DNA from: Halichoerus grypus | Taxonomy: Eukaryota; Chordata; Mammalia; Carnivora; Phocidae | Reading direction: 5' to 3' | Assembly: GCF_964656455.1 (NCBI RefSeq) | Contig: NC_135714.1 | Location: forward strand, 165,060,243-165,124,242 | DNA: 64,000 nt | Part shown: positions 52,801-64,000 of the stretch, piece after piece | Layout of the letters: every line of letters begins with the position of its first letter | Position numbering within the stretch: the first letter of the stretch is position 1 | Program-made: the position numbers and the translations under genes | Notes under the pieces: model-generated | What the model was told of the DNA's origin: nothing | The model's input: only the letters and a program-made list of their open reading frames with translations | Database searches by the model: none

Positions 52801-55207
52801 CAGGCTCTCTACCGAGTTTTTCCTTCGAGTTAGGTGGCTGTGTTTAAGCCTGCACACACACCCTGGGCAACGGTAGTAGCCCCATAACCATGATGTGAGT
52901 TGAGAGCTGCCTTCTGTGCCGGCCTGTCCCTCCACCGATATTATGGTATTGAAACCGTCCCAGGGCTCCCAACCTCGGTACACCCTAAACTGCTTCGCCC
53001 TCAGAGAGGTCGACGGTAGCTAAAGCACGGTTTCTCTACAGTGTTGTTTCTTCGACTTAGAAAGCTAACTATCAGACTTCCATGCAAAAGTGGGGCCGCA
53101 GTATTAGATTCATGGAGCAAGTGGGGAGTCGTGTTCTGGCTTCTTCTGGGGCCTGGGTCTCACAAGGAAAATGCTTTTGGACTCACTTGCTGTGCACTCC
53201 CGCATGCACACCACACAATGCGTCCACCCTGAGGCATGGCTCTTTTAGCCGAAGCAGGAATTCTCTACAGAGTTGTTCCTTTGAGTTAGGCGGTTGGCTT
53301 ATGGCCTGCAGGAACACACGGGGCAAGGGTACTGGCCTCATAAACAAGAGGTGAGTTGAGAGCTGCCTTCCGCACCGGCCTGTTTCTCACTCCATTTCAC
53401 GTATGGGACCCTTTCCCCGGTCTCTCATACACGAACACTATACAACTCCTGCGGCTTCAGGAACTGCAATGTTAGCTAAAGCGCAGTAAAGCTACAGCAT
53501 TGATTCTTGGTGTTAGTAGTCTGGTAGGCGAATGAGCTGCACCTGGGATTCTTGACAGGCTTGTTTCTTCCCAGTCAGTGTCGAGCACATAGCATTCCAA
53601 GCACACATGGAGCAGTAGTGTTAGCTTCAGGTAGCAAGAGCTGAGTCCAGAGGTGCCTTCTGCCCGGACCTATTTCTCCCTTGGTTTCACGTATGGAACC
53701 CGTTCCCCAGGCTCTCAGCCACGGTACTCCGTGTAATACTTCCTCTATCTAGAGGTCGACGGTAGCTAAAGCAGGGTTTCTCTACAGTGTTGTTTCTTCG
53801 AGTTAGAACACTAGCTGTTAGACTTCCATGCAAAAGTGGGGCTGCCGTGCTAGCGTGATGAAACACATGGGGAGTCGTGTTCTGCCTTCTGCTGGGGCCT
53901 GAGGCTCACTCACAAAAAGCTTTGGACTCCCTTGCAGGGCTCTCATGCACGCACACAACATAATGCTTCCACCTTCAAGAGCGGCTCTTTTAGCTGAAGC
54001 ATGGATTCTCCAGCGAGTTTTTCCTTCGAGTTAGGCGGTTTTCATGAAGCCTGCACACACACCCGGGGCAACGGTACTAGCCCCATAACCATGGTGTGAG
54101 TTGAGAGCTGCCTTCTCTCCGGGCTGTCTCTCCCTCGATTTTAGGAAACGGAACCCGTCCCCAGGCTCTCACCCACCGTACACCCTAAACTGCTTCCTCC
54201 CACACAGAGGTCGTCGGTAGCTAAAGCACGGTTTCTCTTCAGTGTTGTTTCTCCGAGTTAGAACGCTTGCTATTAATGTCCACAATAGCCAAACTGTGGA
54301 AAGAGCCAAGATGTCCACCAACAGATGAATGGATAAAGAAGAGGGGGTATATATATATATATATATACAATGGAATATTATGCAGCCATCAAAAGGAATG
54401 AGATCTTGCCCTCTGCAACGACGTGGATGGAACTGGAGGGTATCATGCTGAGCGAAATAAGTCAAACAGAGAAAGACATGTATCATATGACCTCACTGAT
54501 ATGAGGAATTCTTAATCTCAGGAAACAAACTGAGGGTTGCTGGAGTGGGGGCTGGGGTGGGAGGGATGGGGTCACTGGGTGTTGGACACTGGGGAGGGTA
54601 TGTGTTCTGGTAAGCGCTGTGAATTGTGCAAGACTGTTGAATCTCAGATCTGTACCTCTGAAACAAATAATGCAATATATGTTAAGAAAGAAAAAAAGAA
54701 GAAGAAGAATGTAGCAGGAGGGGAAGAATGAAGGGGGGAAAATCGGAGGGGGAAAAGAACCATGAGAGACGATGGACTCTGAAAAACAAACTGAGGGTTC
54801 TAGAGGGGAGGGGGGTGGGAGGATGGGTTAGCCTGGTGATGGGTATTGAGCAGGGCACGATCTGCATGGAGCACTGGGTGATATGCACAAACAATGAATC
54901 ATGGAACACTATATCTAAAACTAAAGATGTAATGTATGGGGATTAACATAACAATAAAAACATTTAATAATAATAATAATAAAGAACGCTTGCTATTAGA
55001 CTTCCATGCAAAAGTGGGGCCGCAGTGCTAGCTTCATGAAACAAGTGGGGAGTCGTGTTCTGTCTTCTGCCGGGGCCTGAGTCCCACACGGAAAATGGGT
55101 CTGGACTCCCTTGCAGTGCTCTCACGCACGCACACAACAAAATGCTGCCACCCTCAGGAGCAGCTGTTTTACCTGCAGCACAGGCTCTCAACCGAGTTTT
55201 TCCTTCG
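49868..55207 (+). repeat. Unit U10, full 5340-bp unit
   Basis: Half 1 is 49868-52373 and half 2 is 52374-55207. G at 50987 is shared with U9 and U11, and T at 51164 with U7. It has several private changes: C at 51386, C at 52006, A at 52375 (inside the monomer core), T at 53746 and A at 54925. Its L1 lacks the A pair seen in both neighbours. The TA tract is (TA)10. Confidence 0.95.
54276..54982 (+). mobile_element. 5'-truncated carnivoran L1, copy 11 (in U10)
   Basis: Target-site duplications are at 54260-54275 and 54983-54998. (TA)10 is at 54348-54367; the broken ORF2 tail ends at 54504. It has the common C states at the two sites where copies 9, 10 and 12 have A. A at 54925 is private. Confidence 0.93.
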
Positions 55208-58200
55208 AGTTAGGTGGCTGTGTTTAAGCCTGCACACACACCCTGGGCAATGGTACTAGCCCCATAACCATGATGTGATTTGAGAGCTGCCTTCTGTACC
55301 GGCCTGTCTCTCCCCGATATTACGATATTGAAACCGTCCCAGGGCTCTCAGCCACAGTACACCCTAAACTGCTTCGCCCACACAGAGGTCGACGGTAGCT
55401 AAAGCACGGCTTCTCTACAGTGTTGTTTCTTCGAGTTAGAACGCTAGCTATTAGACTTCCATGCAAAAGTGGGGCTGCCGTGCTAGCGTGATGAAACACA
55501 TGGGGAGTCGTGTTCTGCCTTTCGCTGGGGCCTGAGTCTCACTCGCAAAAAGCTTTGGACTCCCTTGCAGTGCTCTCACGCACGCACACAACAAAATGCT
55601 TGCACCCTCAGGAGCAGCTCTTTTACCTGCAGCACAGGCTCTCTACCGAGTTTTTCCTTCGAGTTAGGTGGCTGTGTTTAAGCCTGCACACACCCACGGG
55701 GCAACGGAACTAGCCCCATAACCATGTAGTGAGTTCAGATCTGCCTTATGTGCCAGCCTGTCTCTCCCCCGATATGATGAAATGGAAACCGTCCCCAGGC
55801 TCTCAGCCACAGTACACCCTAAACTGCTTCGCCCACAGAGAGGTCGACGGTAGCTAAAGCACGGTTTCTCTACAGTGTTGTTTCTCCGAGTTAGAAAGCT
55901 AGCTGTTAGACTTCCATGCAAAAGTGGGGCCGCAGTCCTAGCTTCATGGAGCAAGTGGGGAGTCGTGTTCTGGCTTCTTCCGGGGCCTGGGTCTCACAAG
56001 GAAAATGCTTTTGGACTCACTTGCAGTGCGCTCACGCATGCACACAGCAAAATGCGTCCACCCTGAGGCATGGCTCTTTTAGCCGAAGCAGGAATTCCCT
56101 ACAGAGTTGTTCCTTTGAGTTAGGTGGTTGGCTTTAGGCCTGCAGGCACCCCCGGGGCAAGGGCACTAGCCTCATCAACCAGAGGTGACTTGAGAGCTGC
56201 CTTCCGCACCGGCCTGTTTCTCACTCCATTTCACGTCTGGGACCCTTTCCCCGGTCTCTCGTACACGAGCAGGGTCAAATTCCTCCTGCTTCAGGAACGG
56301 CAATGTTAACTCAAGCGCAGTCACTCGAGAGGATTGATTCTTGGTGTTAGTAGCCTGGGAACTAGGCATCCAGGCACACAGGGTACAGCAGTGCTAATCT
56401 CCTCAAACAAGAGGTGAGTCGACAGCAGCCTTCCTTCCAGGCCTGCTTCTCACTCCGAGTTACGTTTAGGTTCCATTTCTCATGCTTTCACAAAAACACA
56501 CAACAGATGAAGTGCACGCTCAGGAAGGGCGATCTTTGCTGAGGCACGGGTTCTCTACAGTTTTGTTCCTTTGCGTTGCGTGGATGGCACTGAGGACTCC
56601 ACGCACACACGGGAGAGCCGATCTAGTTTCCCGAAACAAGAGTTGAGTCCATAGGGGCCTTCTGCCCATGCTTATTTCTCCCTCCGAATTCGGCTGGGAC
56701 TCCTTCCCCAGGTTTGCACTCAAGCAGACTTGAAAATGCTGCCACCCTGTGGAGAGGCGGAGGAGCTGAAGCTGGGGTTCTTGACCGGCTTCTTTCTGCC
56801 AAATCAGTGTGGAGCCCTTAGCATTCCTATGCACACATGGAGCCGAAGTGTTAGCTTCAGGTAACAAGAGCTGAGTCGAGAGGAGCCTTCTCGCCTGGAC
56901 TCCTTCTCCCTCGGTTTCACGTAAGGAACCCGTTCCTCAGGCTCTCACCCACGGTAGCCTGGAAAGTGCTTCCTCCCTCAGAGAGGTGGATGGTAGCTAA
57001 AGCACGGTTTCTCTACCGTGTTGTTTCTTCCAGGGAGAACGCTAGCGATTAGATTTCCATGCAAAAGTAGGGCCGCAGTGCTAGCTAAATGAAACACACG
57101 GGGAGTCGTCTTCTGCCTTTTGCTGGGGCCTGAGTCTCACTCGCAGAAACTTTGGACTCCCTTGCAGTCCTCTCATGCACGCACACAACCAAATGCTTCC
57201 ACCCTCAGGAGCGGCTGTTTGAGCTGAAGCACGGATTCTCTACCGTGTTTTTCCTTTGAGTTAGGTGGCTGTCTTTCAGCCTGCACACACACCCAGGGCA
57301 ACGGTACTAGCCCCATAACCATGATGTGAGTTGAGAGCTGCCTTCTGTACCGGCCTGTCTCTCCCCCGATTTTACAAAATGGAAAATGTCCCCAGGCTCT
57401 CAGCCACAGTACACCCTAAACTGCTTCGCCCACAGAGAGGTCGACGGTAGCTAAAGCACGGTTTCTCTACTGTGTAGTTTCTTCGAGTTAGAACGCTAGC
57501 TCTTAGACTTCCATGCAAATGTGGGGCTGCCGTGCTAGCTTGGTAAAACACATGGGGAGTCGTGTTCTGCCTTTCGCTGGGGCCTGAGTCTCACTCGCAA
57601 AATGCTTTGGACTCCCTTGCAGTGCTCTCACGCACGCACACAACAAAAGGCTTCCACCCTTAGGAGCAGCTGTTTTACCTGCAGCTCGGATTCCCTACCG
57701 AGTTTTTCCTTCGAGTTAAGTGGCTGTCTTTAAGCCTGCACACACCCACGGGGCAACGGAACTAGCCCCTTAAGCATGTAGTGAGTTGAGAGCTGCCTTC
57801 TGTACCGGACTGTCTCTCCCCCTATATTCCGAAATGGAAACCGTCCCCAGGCTGCCAGCCACAGTACACCCTAAACTGCTTCGCCCACACAGAGGTCGAC
57901 GGTAGCTAAAGCACGGCTTCTCTACAGTGTTGTTTCTTCGACTTAGAACGCTAGCTATTAGACTTCCCTGAAAAGTGGCGCTGCCGTGCTAGCTTGATGA
58001 AACACATGGGGAGTGGTGTTCTGCCTTTCGCTGGGGCCTGAGTCTCACTCGCAGAAAGCTTTGGACTCCCTTGCAGTGCTCTCACGCACGCACACAACAA
58101 AATGCTTCCACCCTCAGGAGCAGCTGTTTTACCTGCAGCACAGGCTCTCTACCGAGTTTTTCCTTCGAGTTAGGTGGCTGTGTTTAAGCCTGCACACACA

Positions 58201-60545
58201 CCCTGGGCAACGGTAGTAGCCCCATAACCATGATGTGAGTTGAGAGCTGCCTTCTGTGCCGGCCTGTCCCTCCACCGATATTATGGTATTGAAACCGTCC
58301 CAGGGCTCCCAACCTCGGTACACCCTAAACTGCTTCGCCCTCAGAGAGGTCGACGGTAGCTAAAGCACGGTTTCTCTACAGTGTTGTTTCTTCGACTTAG
58401 AAAGCTAACTATCAGACTTCCATGCAAAAGTGGGGCCGCAGTATTAGATTCATGGAGCAAGTGGGGAGTCGTGTTCTGGCTTCTTCTGGGGCCTGGGTCT
58501 CACAAGGAAAATGCTTTTGGACTCACTTGCTGTGCACTCCCGCATGCACACCACACAATGCGTCCACCCTGAGGCATGGCTCTTTTAGCTGAAGCAGGAA
58601 TTCTCTACAGAGTTGTTCCTTTGAGTTAGGCGGTTGGCTTATGGCCTGCAGGAACACACGGGGCAAGGGTACTGGCCTCATAAACAAGAGGTGAGTTGAG
58701 AGCTGCCTTCCGCACCGGCCTGTTTCTCACTCCATTTCACGTATGGGACCCTTTCCCCGGTCTCTCATACACGAACACTATACAACTCCTGCGGCTTCAG
58801 GAACTGCAATGTTAGCTAAAGCGCAGTAAAGCTACAGCATTGATTCTTGGTGTTAGTAGTCTGGTAGGCGAATGAGCTGCACCTGGGATTCTTGACAGGC
58901 TTGTTTCTTCCCAGTCAGTGTCGAGCACATAGCATTCCAAGCACACATGGAGCAGTAGTGTTAGCTTCAGGTAGCAAGAGCTGAGTCCAGAGGTGCCTTC
59001 TGCCCGGACCTATTTCTCCCTTGGTTTCACGTATGGAACCCGTTCCCCAGGCTCTCAGCCACGGTACTCCGTGTAATACTTCCTCCATCTAGAGGTCGAC
59101 GGTAGCTAAAGCAGGGTTTCTCTACAGTGTTGTTTCTTCGAGTTAGAACACTAGCTGTTAGACTTCCATGCAAAAGTGGGGCTGCCGTGCTAGCGTGATG
59201 AAACACATGGGGAGTCGTGTTCTGCCTTCTGCTGGGGCCTGAGGCTCACTCACAAAAAGCTTTGGACTCCCTTGCAGGGCTCTCATGCACGCACACAACA
59301 TAATGCTTCCACCTTCAAGAGCGGCTCTTTTAGCTGAAGCATGGATTCTCCAGCGAGTTTTTCCTTCGAGTTAGGCGGTTTTCATGAAGCCTGCACACAC
59401 ACCCGGGGCAACGGTACTAGCCCCATAACCATGGTGTGAGTTGAGAGCTGCCTTCTCTCCGGGCTGTCTCTCCCTCGATTTTAGGAAACGGAACCCGTCC
59501 CCAGGCTCTCACCCACCGTACACCCTAAACTGCTTCCTCCCACACAGAGGTCGTCGGTAGCTAAAGCACGGTTTCTCTTCAGTGTTGTTTCTCCGAGTTA
59601 GAACGCTTGCTATTAATGTCCACAATAGCCAAACTGTGGAAAGAGCCAAGATGTCCACCAACAGATGAATGGATAAAGAAGAGGGGGTATATATATATAT
59701 ATATACAATGGAATATTATGCAGCCATCAAAAGGAATGAGATCTTGCCATCTGCAACGACGTGGATGGAACTGGAGGGTATCATGCTGAGCGAAATAAGT
59801 CAAACAGAGAAAGACATGTATCATATGACCTCACTGATATGAGGAATTCTTAATCTCAGGAAACAAACTGAGGGTTGATGGAGTGGGGGCTGGGGTGGGA
59901 GGGATGGGGTCACTGGGTGTTGGACACTGGGGAGGGTATGTGTTCTGGTAAGCGCTGTGAATTGTGCAAGACTGTTGAATCTCAGATCTGTACCTCTGAA
60001 ACAAATAATGCAATATATGTTAAGAAAGAAAAAAAGAGGAAGAAGAATGTAGCAGGAGGGGAAGAATGAAGGGGGGAAAATCGGAGGGGGAAAAGAACCA
60101 TGAGAGACGATGGACTCTGAAAAACAAACTGAGGGTTCTAGAGGGGAGGGGGGTGGGAGGATGGGTTAGCCTGGTGATGGGTATTGAGCAGGGCACGATC
60201 TGCATGGAGCACTGGGTGATATGCACAAACAATGAATCATGGAACACTATATCTAAAACTAATGATGTAATGTATGGGGATTAACATAACAATAAAAACA
60301 TTTAATAATAATAATAATAAAGAACGCTTGCTATTAGACTTCCATGCAAAAGTGGGGCCGCAGTGCTAGCTTCATGAAACAAGTGGGGAGTCGTGTTCTG
60401 TCTTCTGCCGGGGCCTGAGTCCCACACGGAAAATGGGTCTGGACTCCCTTGCAGTGCTCTCACGCACGCCCACGACAAAATGCTGCCACCCTCAGGAGCA
60501 GCTGTTTTACCTGCAGCACAGGCTCTCAACCGAGTTTTTCCTTCG
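55208..60545 (+). repeat. Unit U11, full 5338-bp unit with variant cluster
   Basis: Half 1 is 55208-57713 and half 2 is 57714-60545. Four substitutions lie within 26 bp at 56760, 56762, 56777 and 56785, with another private change (T) at 56896. C at 56892 is shared with U1, U4 and U7. T at 58590 and G at 60038 are private. The L1 A pair is at 59749 and 59878. The C/G pair at 60470 and 60474 is shared with U2 and U5. The TA tract is (TA)9. Confidence 0.95.
59616..60320 (+). mobile_element. 5'-truncated carnivoran L1, copy 12 (in U11)
   Basis: Target-site duplications are at 59600-59615 and 60321-60336. (TA)9 is at 59688-59705; the broken ORF2 tail ends at 59842. A at 59749 and A at 59878 are shared with copies 9 and 10. 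G at 60038 interrupts the GAA run of the 3' UTR. Confidence 0.93.
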
Positions 60546-60886
60546 AGTTAGGTGGCTGTGTTTAAGCCTGCACACACACCCTGGGCAATGGTACTAGCCC
60601 CATAACCATGATGTGATTTGAGAGCTGCCTTCTGTACCGGCCTGTCTCTCCCCGATATTACGATATTGAAACCGTCCCAGGGCTCTCAGCCACAGTACAC
60701 CCTAAACTGCTTCGCCCACACAGAGGTCGACGGTAGCTAAAGCACGGCTTCTCTACAGTGTTGTTTCTTCGAGTTAGAACGCTAGCTATTAGACTTCCAT
60801 GCAAAAGTGGGGCTGCCGTGCTAGCGTGATGAAACACATGGGGAGTCGTGTTCTGCCTTTCGCTGGGGCCTGAGTCTCACTCGCAA

Positions 60887-60939
60887 AAAGCTTTGGACTC
60901 CCTTGCAGTGCTCTCACGCACGCACACAACAAAATGCTT
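60887..60939 (+). other. Inferred crossover interval creating short unit U12
   Basis: The last half-1-specific base is A at 60886 (half 2 has G: TCGCAGAAAG). The first half-2-specific base is C at 60940 (half 1 has G: GCTTGCACC). The 53 bp between them are identical in both halves, so the exchange cannot be placed more finely. The corresponding sites in U1 are near 2190 and 4696, 2506 bp apart. Confidence 0.88.
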
Positions 60940-62447
60940 CCACCCTCAGGAGCAGCTGTTTTACCTGCAGCACAGGCTCTCTACCGAGTTTTTCCTTCGA
61001 GTTAGGTGGCTGTGTTTAAGCCTGCACACACACCCTGGGCAACGGTAGTAGCCCCATAACCATGATGTGAGTTGAGAGCTGCCTTCTGTGCCGGCCTGTC
61101 CCTCCACCGATATTATGGTATTGAAACCGTCCCAGGGCTCCCAACCTCAGTACACCCTAAACTGCTTCGCCCTCAGAGAGGTCGACGGTAGCTAAAGCAC
61201 GGTTTCTCTACAGTGTTGTTTCTTCGACTTAGAAAGCTAACTATCAGACTTCCATGCAAAAGTGGGGCCGCAGTATTAGATTCATGGAGCAAGTGGGGAG
61301 TCGTGTTCTGGCTTCTTCTGGGGCCTGGGTCTCACAAGGAAAATGCTTTTGGACTCACTTGCTGTGCACTCCCGCATGCACACCACACAATGCGTCCACC
61401 CTGAGGCATGGCTCTTTTAGCCGAAGCAGGAATTCTCTACAGAGTTGTTCCTTTGAGTTAGGCGGTTGGCTTATGGCCTGCAGGAACACACGGGGCAAGG
61501 GTACTGGCCTCATAAACAAGAGGTGAGTTGAGAGCTGCCTTCCGCACCGGCCTGTTTCTCACTCCATTTCACGTATGGGACCCTTTCCCCGGTCTCTCAT
61601 ACACGAACACTATACAACTCCTGCGGCTTCAGGAACTGCAATGTTAGCTAAAGCGCAGTAAAGCTACAGCATTGATTCTTGGTGTTAGTAGTCTGGTAGG
61701 CGAATGAGCTGCACCTGGGATTCTTGACAGGCTTGTTTCTTCCCAGTCAGTGTCGAGCACATAGCATTCCAAGCACACATGGAGCAGTAGTGTTAGCTTC
61801 AGGTAGCAAGAGCTGAGTCCAGAGGTGCCTTCTGCCCGGACCTATTTCTCCCTTGGTTTCACGTATGGAACCCGTTCCCCAGGCTCTCAGCCACGGTACT
61901 CCGTGTAATACTTCCTCCATCTAGAGGTCGACGGTAGCTAAAGCAGGGTTTCTCTACAGTGTTGTTTCTTCGAGTTAGAACACTAGCTGTTAGACTTCCA
62001 TGCAAAAGTGGGGCTGCCGTGCTAGCGTGATGAAACACATGGGGAGTCGTGTTCTGCCTTCTGCTGGGGCCTGAGGCTCACTCACAAAAAGCTTTGGACT
62101 CCCTTGCAGGGCTCTCATGCACGCACACAACATAATGCTTCCACCTTCAAGAGCGGCTCTTTTAGCTGAAGCATGGATTCTCCAGCGAGTTTTTCCTTCG
62201 AGTTAGGCGGTTTTCATGAAGCCTGCACACACACCCGGGGCAACGGTACTAGCCCCATAACCATGGTGTGAGTTGAGAGCTGCCTTCTCTCCGGGCTGTC
62301 TCTCCCTCGATTTTAGGAAACGGAACCCGTCCCCAGGCTCTCACCCACCGTACACCCTAAACTGCTTCCTCCCACACAGAGGTCGTCGGTAGCTAAAGCA
62401 CGGTTTCTCTTCAGTGTTGTTTCTCCGAGTTAGAACGCTTGCTATTA

Positions 62448-63150
62448 ATGTCCACAATAGCCAAACTGTGGAAAGAGCCAAGATGTCCACCAACAGATGA
62501 ATGGATAAAGAAGAGGGGGTATATATATATATATACAATGGAATATTATGCAGCCATCAAAAGGAATGAGATCTTGCCCTCTGCAACGACGTGGATGGAA
62601 CTGGAGGGTATCATGCTGAGCGAAATAAGTCAAACAGAGAAAGACATGTATCATATGACCTCACTGATATGAGGAATTCTTAATCTCAGGAAACAAACTG
62701 AGGGTTGCTGGAGTGGGGGCTGGGGTGGGAGGGATGGGGTCACTGGGTGTTGGACACTGGGGAGGGTATGTGTTCTGGTAAGCGCTGTGAATTGTGCAAG
62801 ACTGTTGAATCTCAGATCTGTACCTCTGAAACAAATAATGCAATATATGTTAAGAAAGAAAAAAAGAAGAAGAAGAATGTAGCAGGAGGGGAAGAATGAA
62901 GGGGGGGAAATCGGAGGGGGAAAAGAACCATGAGAGACGATGGACTCTGAAAAACAAACTGAGGGTTCTAGAGGGGAGGGGGGTGGGAGGATGGGTTAGC
63001 CTGGTGATGGGTATTGAGCAGGGCACGATCTGCATGGAGCACTGGGTGATATGCACAAACAATGAATCATGGAACACTATATCTAAAACTAATGATGTAA
63101 TGTATGGGGATTAACATAACAATAAAAACATTTAATAATAATAATAATAA
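62448..63150 (+). mobile_element. 5'-truncated carnivoran L1, copy 13 (in short U12)
   Basis: Target-site duplications are at 62432-62447 and 63151-63166. (TA)8 at 62520-62535, as in copy 2, leaves the ORF2 tail in frame to 62672. G at 62907 turns the usual G6A4 run into G7A3. This L1 lies only 2832 bp after the previous one because U12 lacks one module. Confidence 0.93.
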
Positions 63151-63375
63151 AGAACGCTTGCTATTAGACTTCCATGCAAAAGTGGGGCCGCAGTGCTAGC
63201 TTCATGAAACAAGTGGGGAGTCGTGTTCTGTCTTCTGCCGGGGCCTGAGTCCCACACGGAAAATGGGTCTGGATTCCCTTGCAGTGCTCTCACGCACGCA
63301 CACAACAAAATGCTGCCACCCTCAGGAGCAGCTGTTTTACCTGCAGCACAGGCTCTCAACCGAGTTTTTCCTTCG

Positions 63376-64000
63376 AGTTAGGTGGCTGTGTTTAAGCCTG
63401 CACACACACCCTGGGCAATGGTACTAGCCCCATAACCATGATGTGATTTGAGAGCTGCCTTCTGTACCGGCCTGTCTCTCCCCGATATTACGATATTGAA
63501 ACCGTCCCAGGGCTCTCAGCCACAGTACACCCTAAACTGCTTCGCCCACACAGAGGTCGACGGTAGCTAAAGCACGGCTTCTCTACAGTGTTGTTTCTTC
63601 GAGTTAGAACGCTAGCTATTAGACTTCCATGCAAAAGTGGGGCTGCCGTGCTAGCGTGATGAAACACATGGGGAGTCGTGTTCTGCCTTTCGCTGGGGCC
63701 TGAGTCTCACTCGCAAAAAGCTTTGGACTCCCTTGCAGTGCTCTCACGCACGCACACAACAAAATGCTTGCACCCTCAGGAGCAGCTCTTTTACCTGCAG
63801 CACAGGCTCTCTACCGAGTTTTTCCTTCGAGTTAGGTGGCTGTGTTTAAGCCTGCACACACCCACGGGGCAACGCAACTAGCCCCATAACCATGTAGTGA
63901 GTTCAGATCTGCCTTATGTGCCAGCCTGTCTCTCCCCCGATATGATGAAATGGAAACCGTCCCCAGGCTCTCAGCCACAGTACACCCTAAACTGCTTCGC
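63376..64000 (+). repeat. Unit U13, left-hand start of half 1
   Basis: This partial unit holds B, A and most of the following B monomer of a normal half 1, ending within GCTTCGC at the window edge. GCTTGCACC and CAGCTCTTTTACC identify it as half-1 type, so after the short U12 the array returns to the usual order. C at 63875 is private. Confidence 0.94.

Larger units (their letters stand above)
60546..63375 (+). repeat. Unit U12, short 2830-bp unit with hybrid half
   Basis: Only one 11-monomer module is present, with half-2 content from the second monomer on: the C/E deletion and the L1 are both there. The first B and the start of the first A are half-1 type, for example AAAAAG at 60885-60890. 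From 60940 (C, in GCTTCCACC) onward the sequence is half-2 type. The length equals 5336 minus 2506, the exact offset between the halves. This fits one unequal exchange between half 1 and half 2, with the junction in 60887-60939. Other changes are G at 62907 and T at 63274, and the TA tract is (TA)8. Confidence 0.93.
1..64000 (+). repeat. Macrosatellite array, 5.34 kb head-to-tail units
   Basis: The same sequence returns every 5336-5348 bp from the first to the last base, always in the same orientation. Both window edges fall inside a unit, so the array is longer than 64 kb and its flanks are not visible. Units differ mainly by a (TA)n length change and a few single-base substitutions each, which implies recent homogenisation or amplification. 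Every unit is a tandem of about 228-bp monomers arranged as two related halves, the second carrying an L1 insertion. All open frames are short and lie in satellite or L1 sequence, so I annotate no protein gene. Carnivoran origin is inferred from the L1 type. I do not recognise the satellite family itself. Confidence 0.97.

Noticed and set aside
1..64000. CRISPR-like or bacterial tandem repeat
   Set aside because: Repeat size (228 bp and 5.34 kb), L1 insertion with target-site duplication and absence of short repeat-spacer alternation exclude it. The DNA is mammalian.
1..64000. Alpha-like (~171 bp) centromeric satellite or telomeric repeat
   Set aside because: The monomer step is 226-230 bp, I saw no CENP-B-box-like element, and there are no TTAGGG runs. 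A centromeric location is not excluded, only that family.
1..64000. CTCF sites or a bidirectional promoter in each unit
   Set aside because: Boxes such as AACAAGAGGTGAG and CCACCCTGTGGAG loosely recall CTCF cores, but key positions do not match well enough by eye. No CpG-island-like block or TATA/Inr arrangement stood out. A matrix scan is needed before any claim.

Overview
The whole 64 kb window lies inside one head-to-tail macrosatellite array. I see no single-copy flank, no intact protein gene, no structural RNA gene and no CRISPR. The host is almost certainly a carnivoran mammal (dog, cat, bear or mustelid side). The evidence is the L1 fragment in every unit: it has the ORF2 C-terminal tail and 3' UTR that I recognise as the lineage-specific L1 of Carnivora. 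The chromosomal locus cannot be named from sequence alone.

Layout. I phase the units on the ATTAG-like core (AGTTAG) of the monomer that opens the repeat. The window then holds a right-hand partial unit (1-1795, U0), eleven full units of 5336-5348 bp (U1-U11, 1796-60545), one short unit of 2830 bp (U12, 60546-63375) and a left-hand partial unit (63376-64000, U13). Unit length is 5320 bp plus a (TA)n tract of 16-28 bp. Apart from that tract, the units differ by only a scattering of single-base changes.

Internal structure. The unit is built from monomers of about 228 bp in five recognisable classes, here named A-E. Eleven of them, in the order B A B A B C D E A B A, make a module of about 2506 bp. 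Each 5.34 kb unit holds two such modules. Half 1 is intact. Half 2 has the same order but lost about 395 bp (the end of C, all of D and the start of E) and gained a 5'-truncated L1 in its last A monomer, with a perfect 16-bp target-site duplication. The inferred history is: 228-bp satellite, then 11-mer module, then duplication, then deletion and L1 insertion in one copy, then amplification and homogenisation of the 5.34 kb dimer.

Dynamics. U12 lacks the equivalent of one 2506-bp module. Its junction falls in a 53-bp stretch where the two halves are identical, as expected for unequal exchange between halves 1 and 2. Several rare variants recur at about 16.02 kb (three units), others are shared by adjacent units, and U11 carries a cluster of substitutions. 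The (TA)n tract has 8 to 14 repeats. There is no set of cooperating genes here. The biology of the window is satellite evolution, with a transcript or chromatin role possible but not shown by the sequence.
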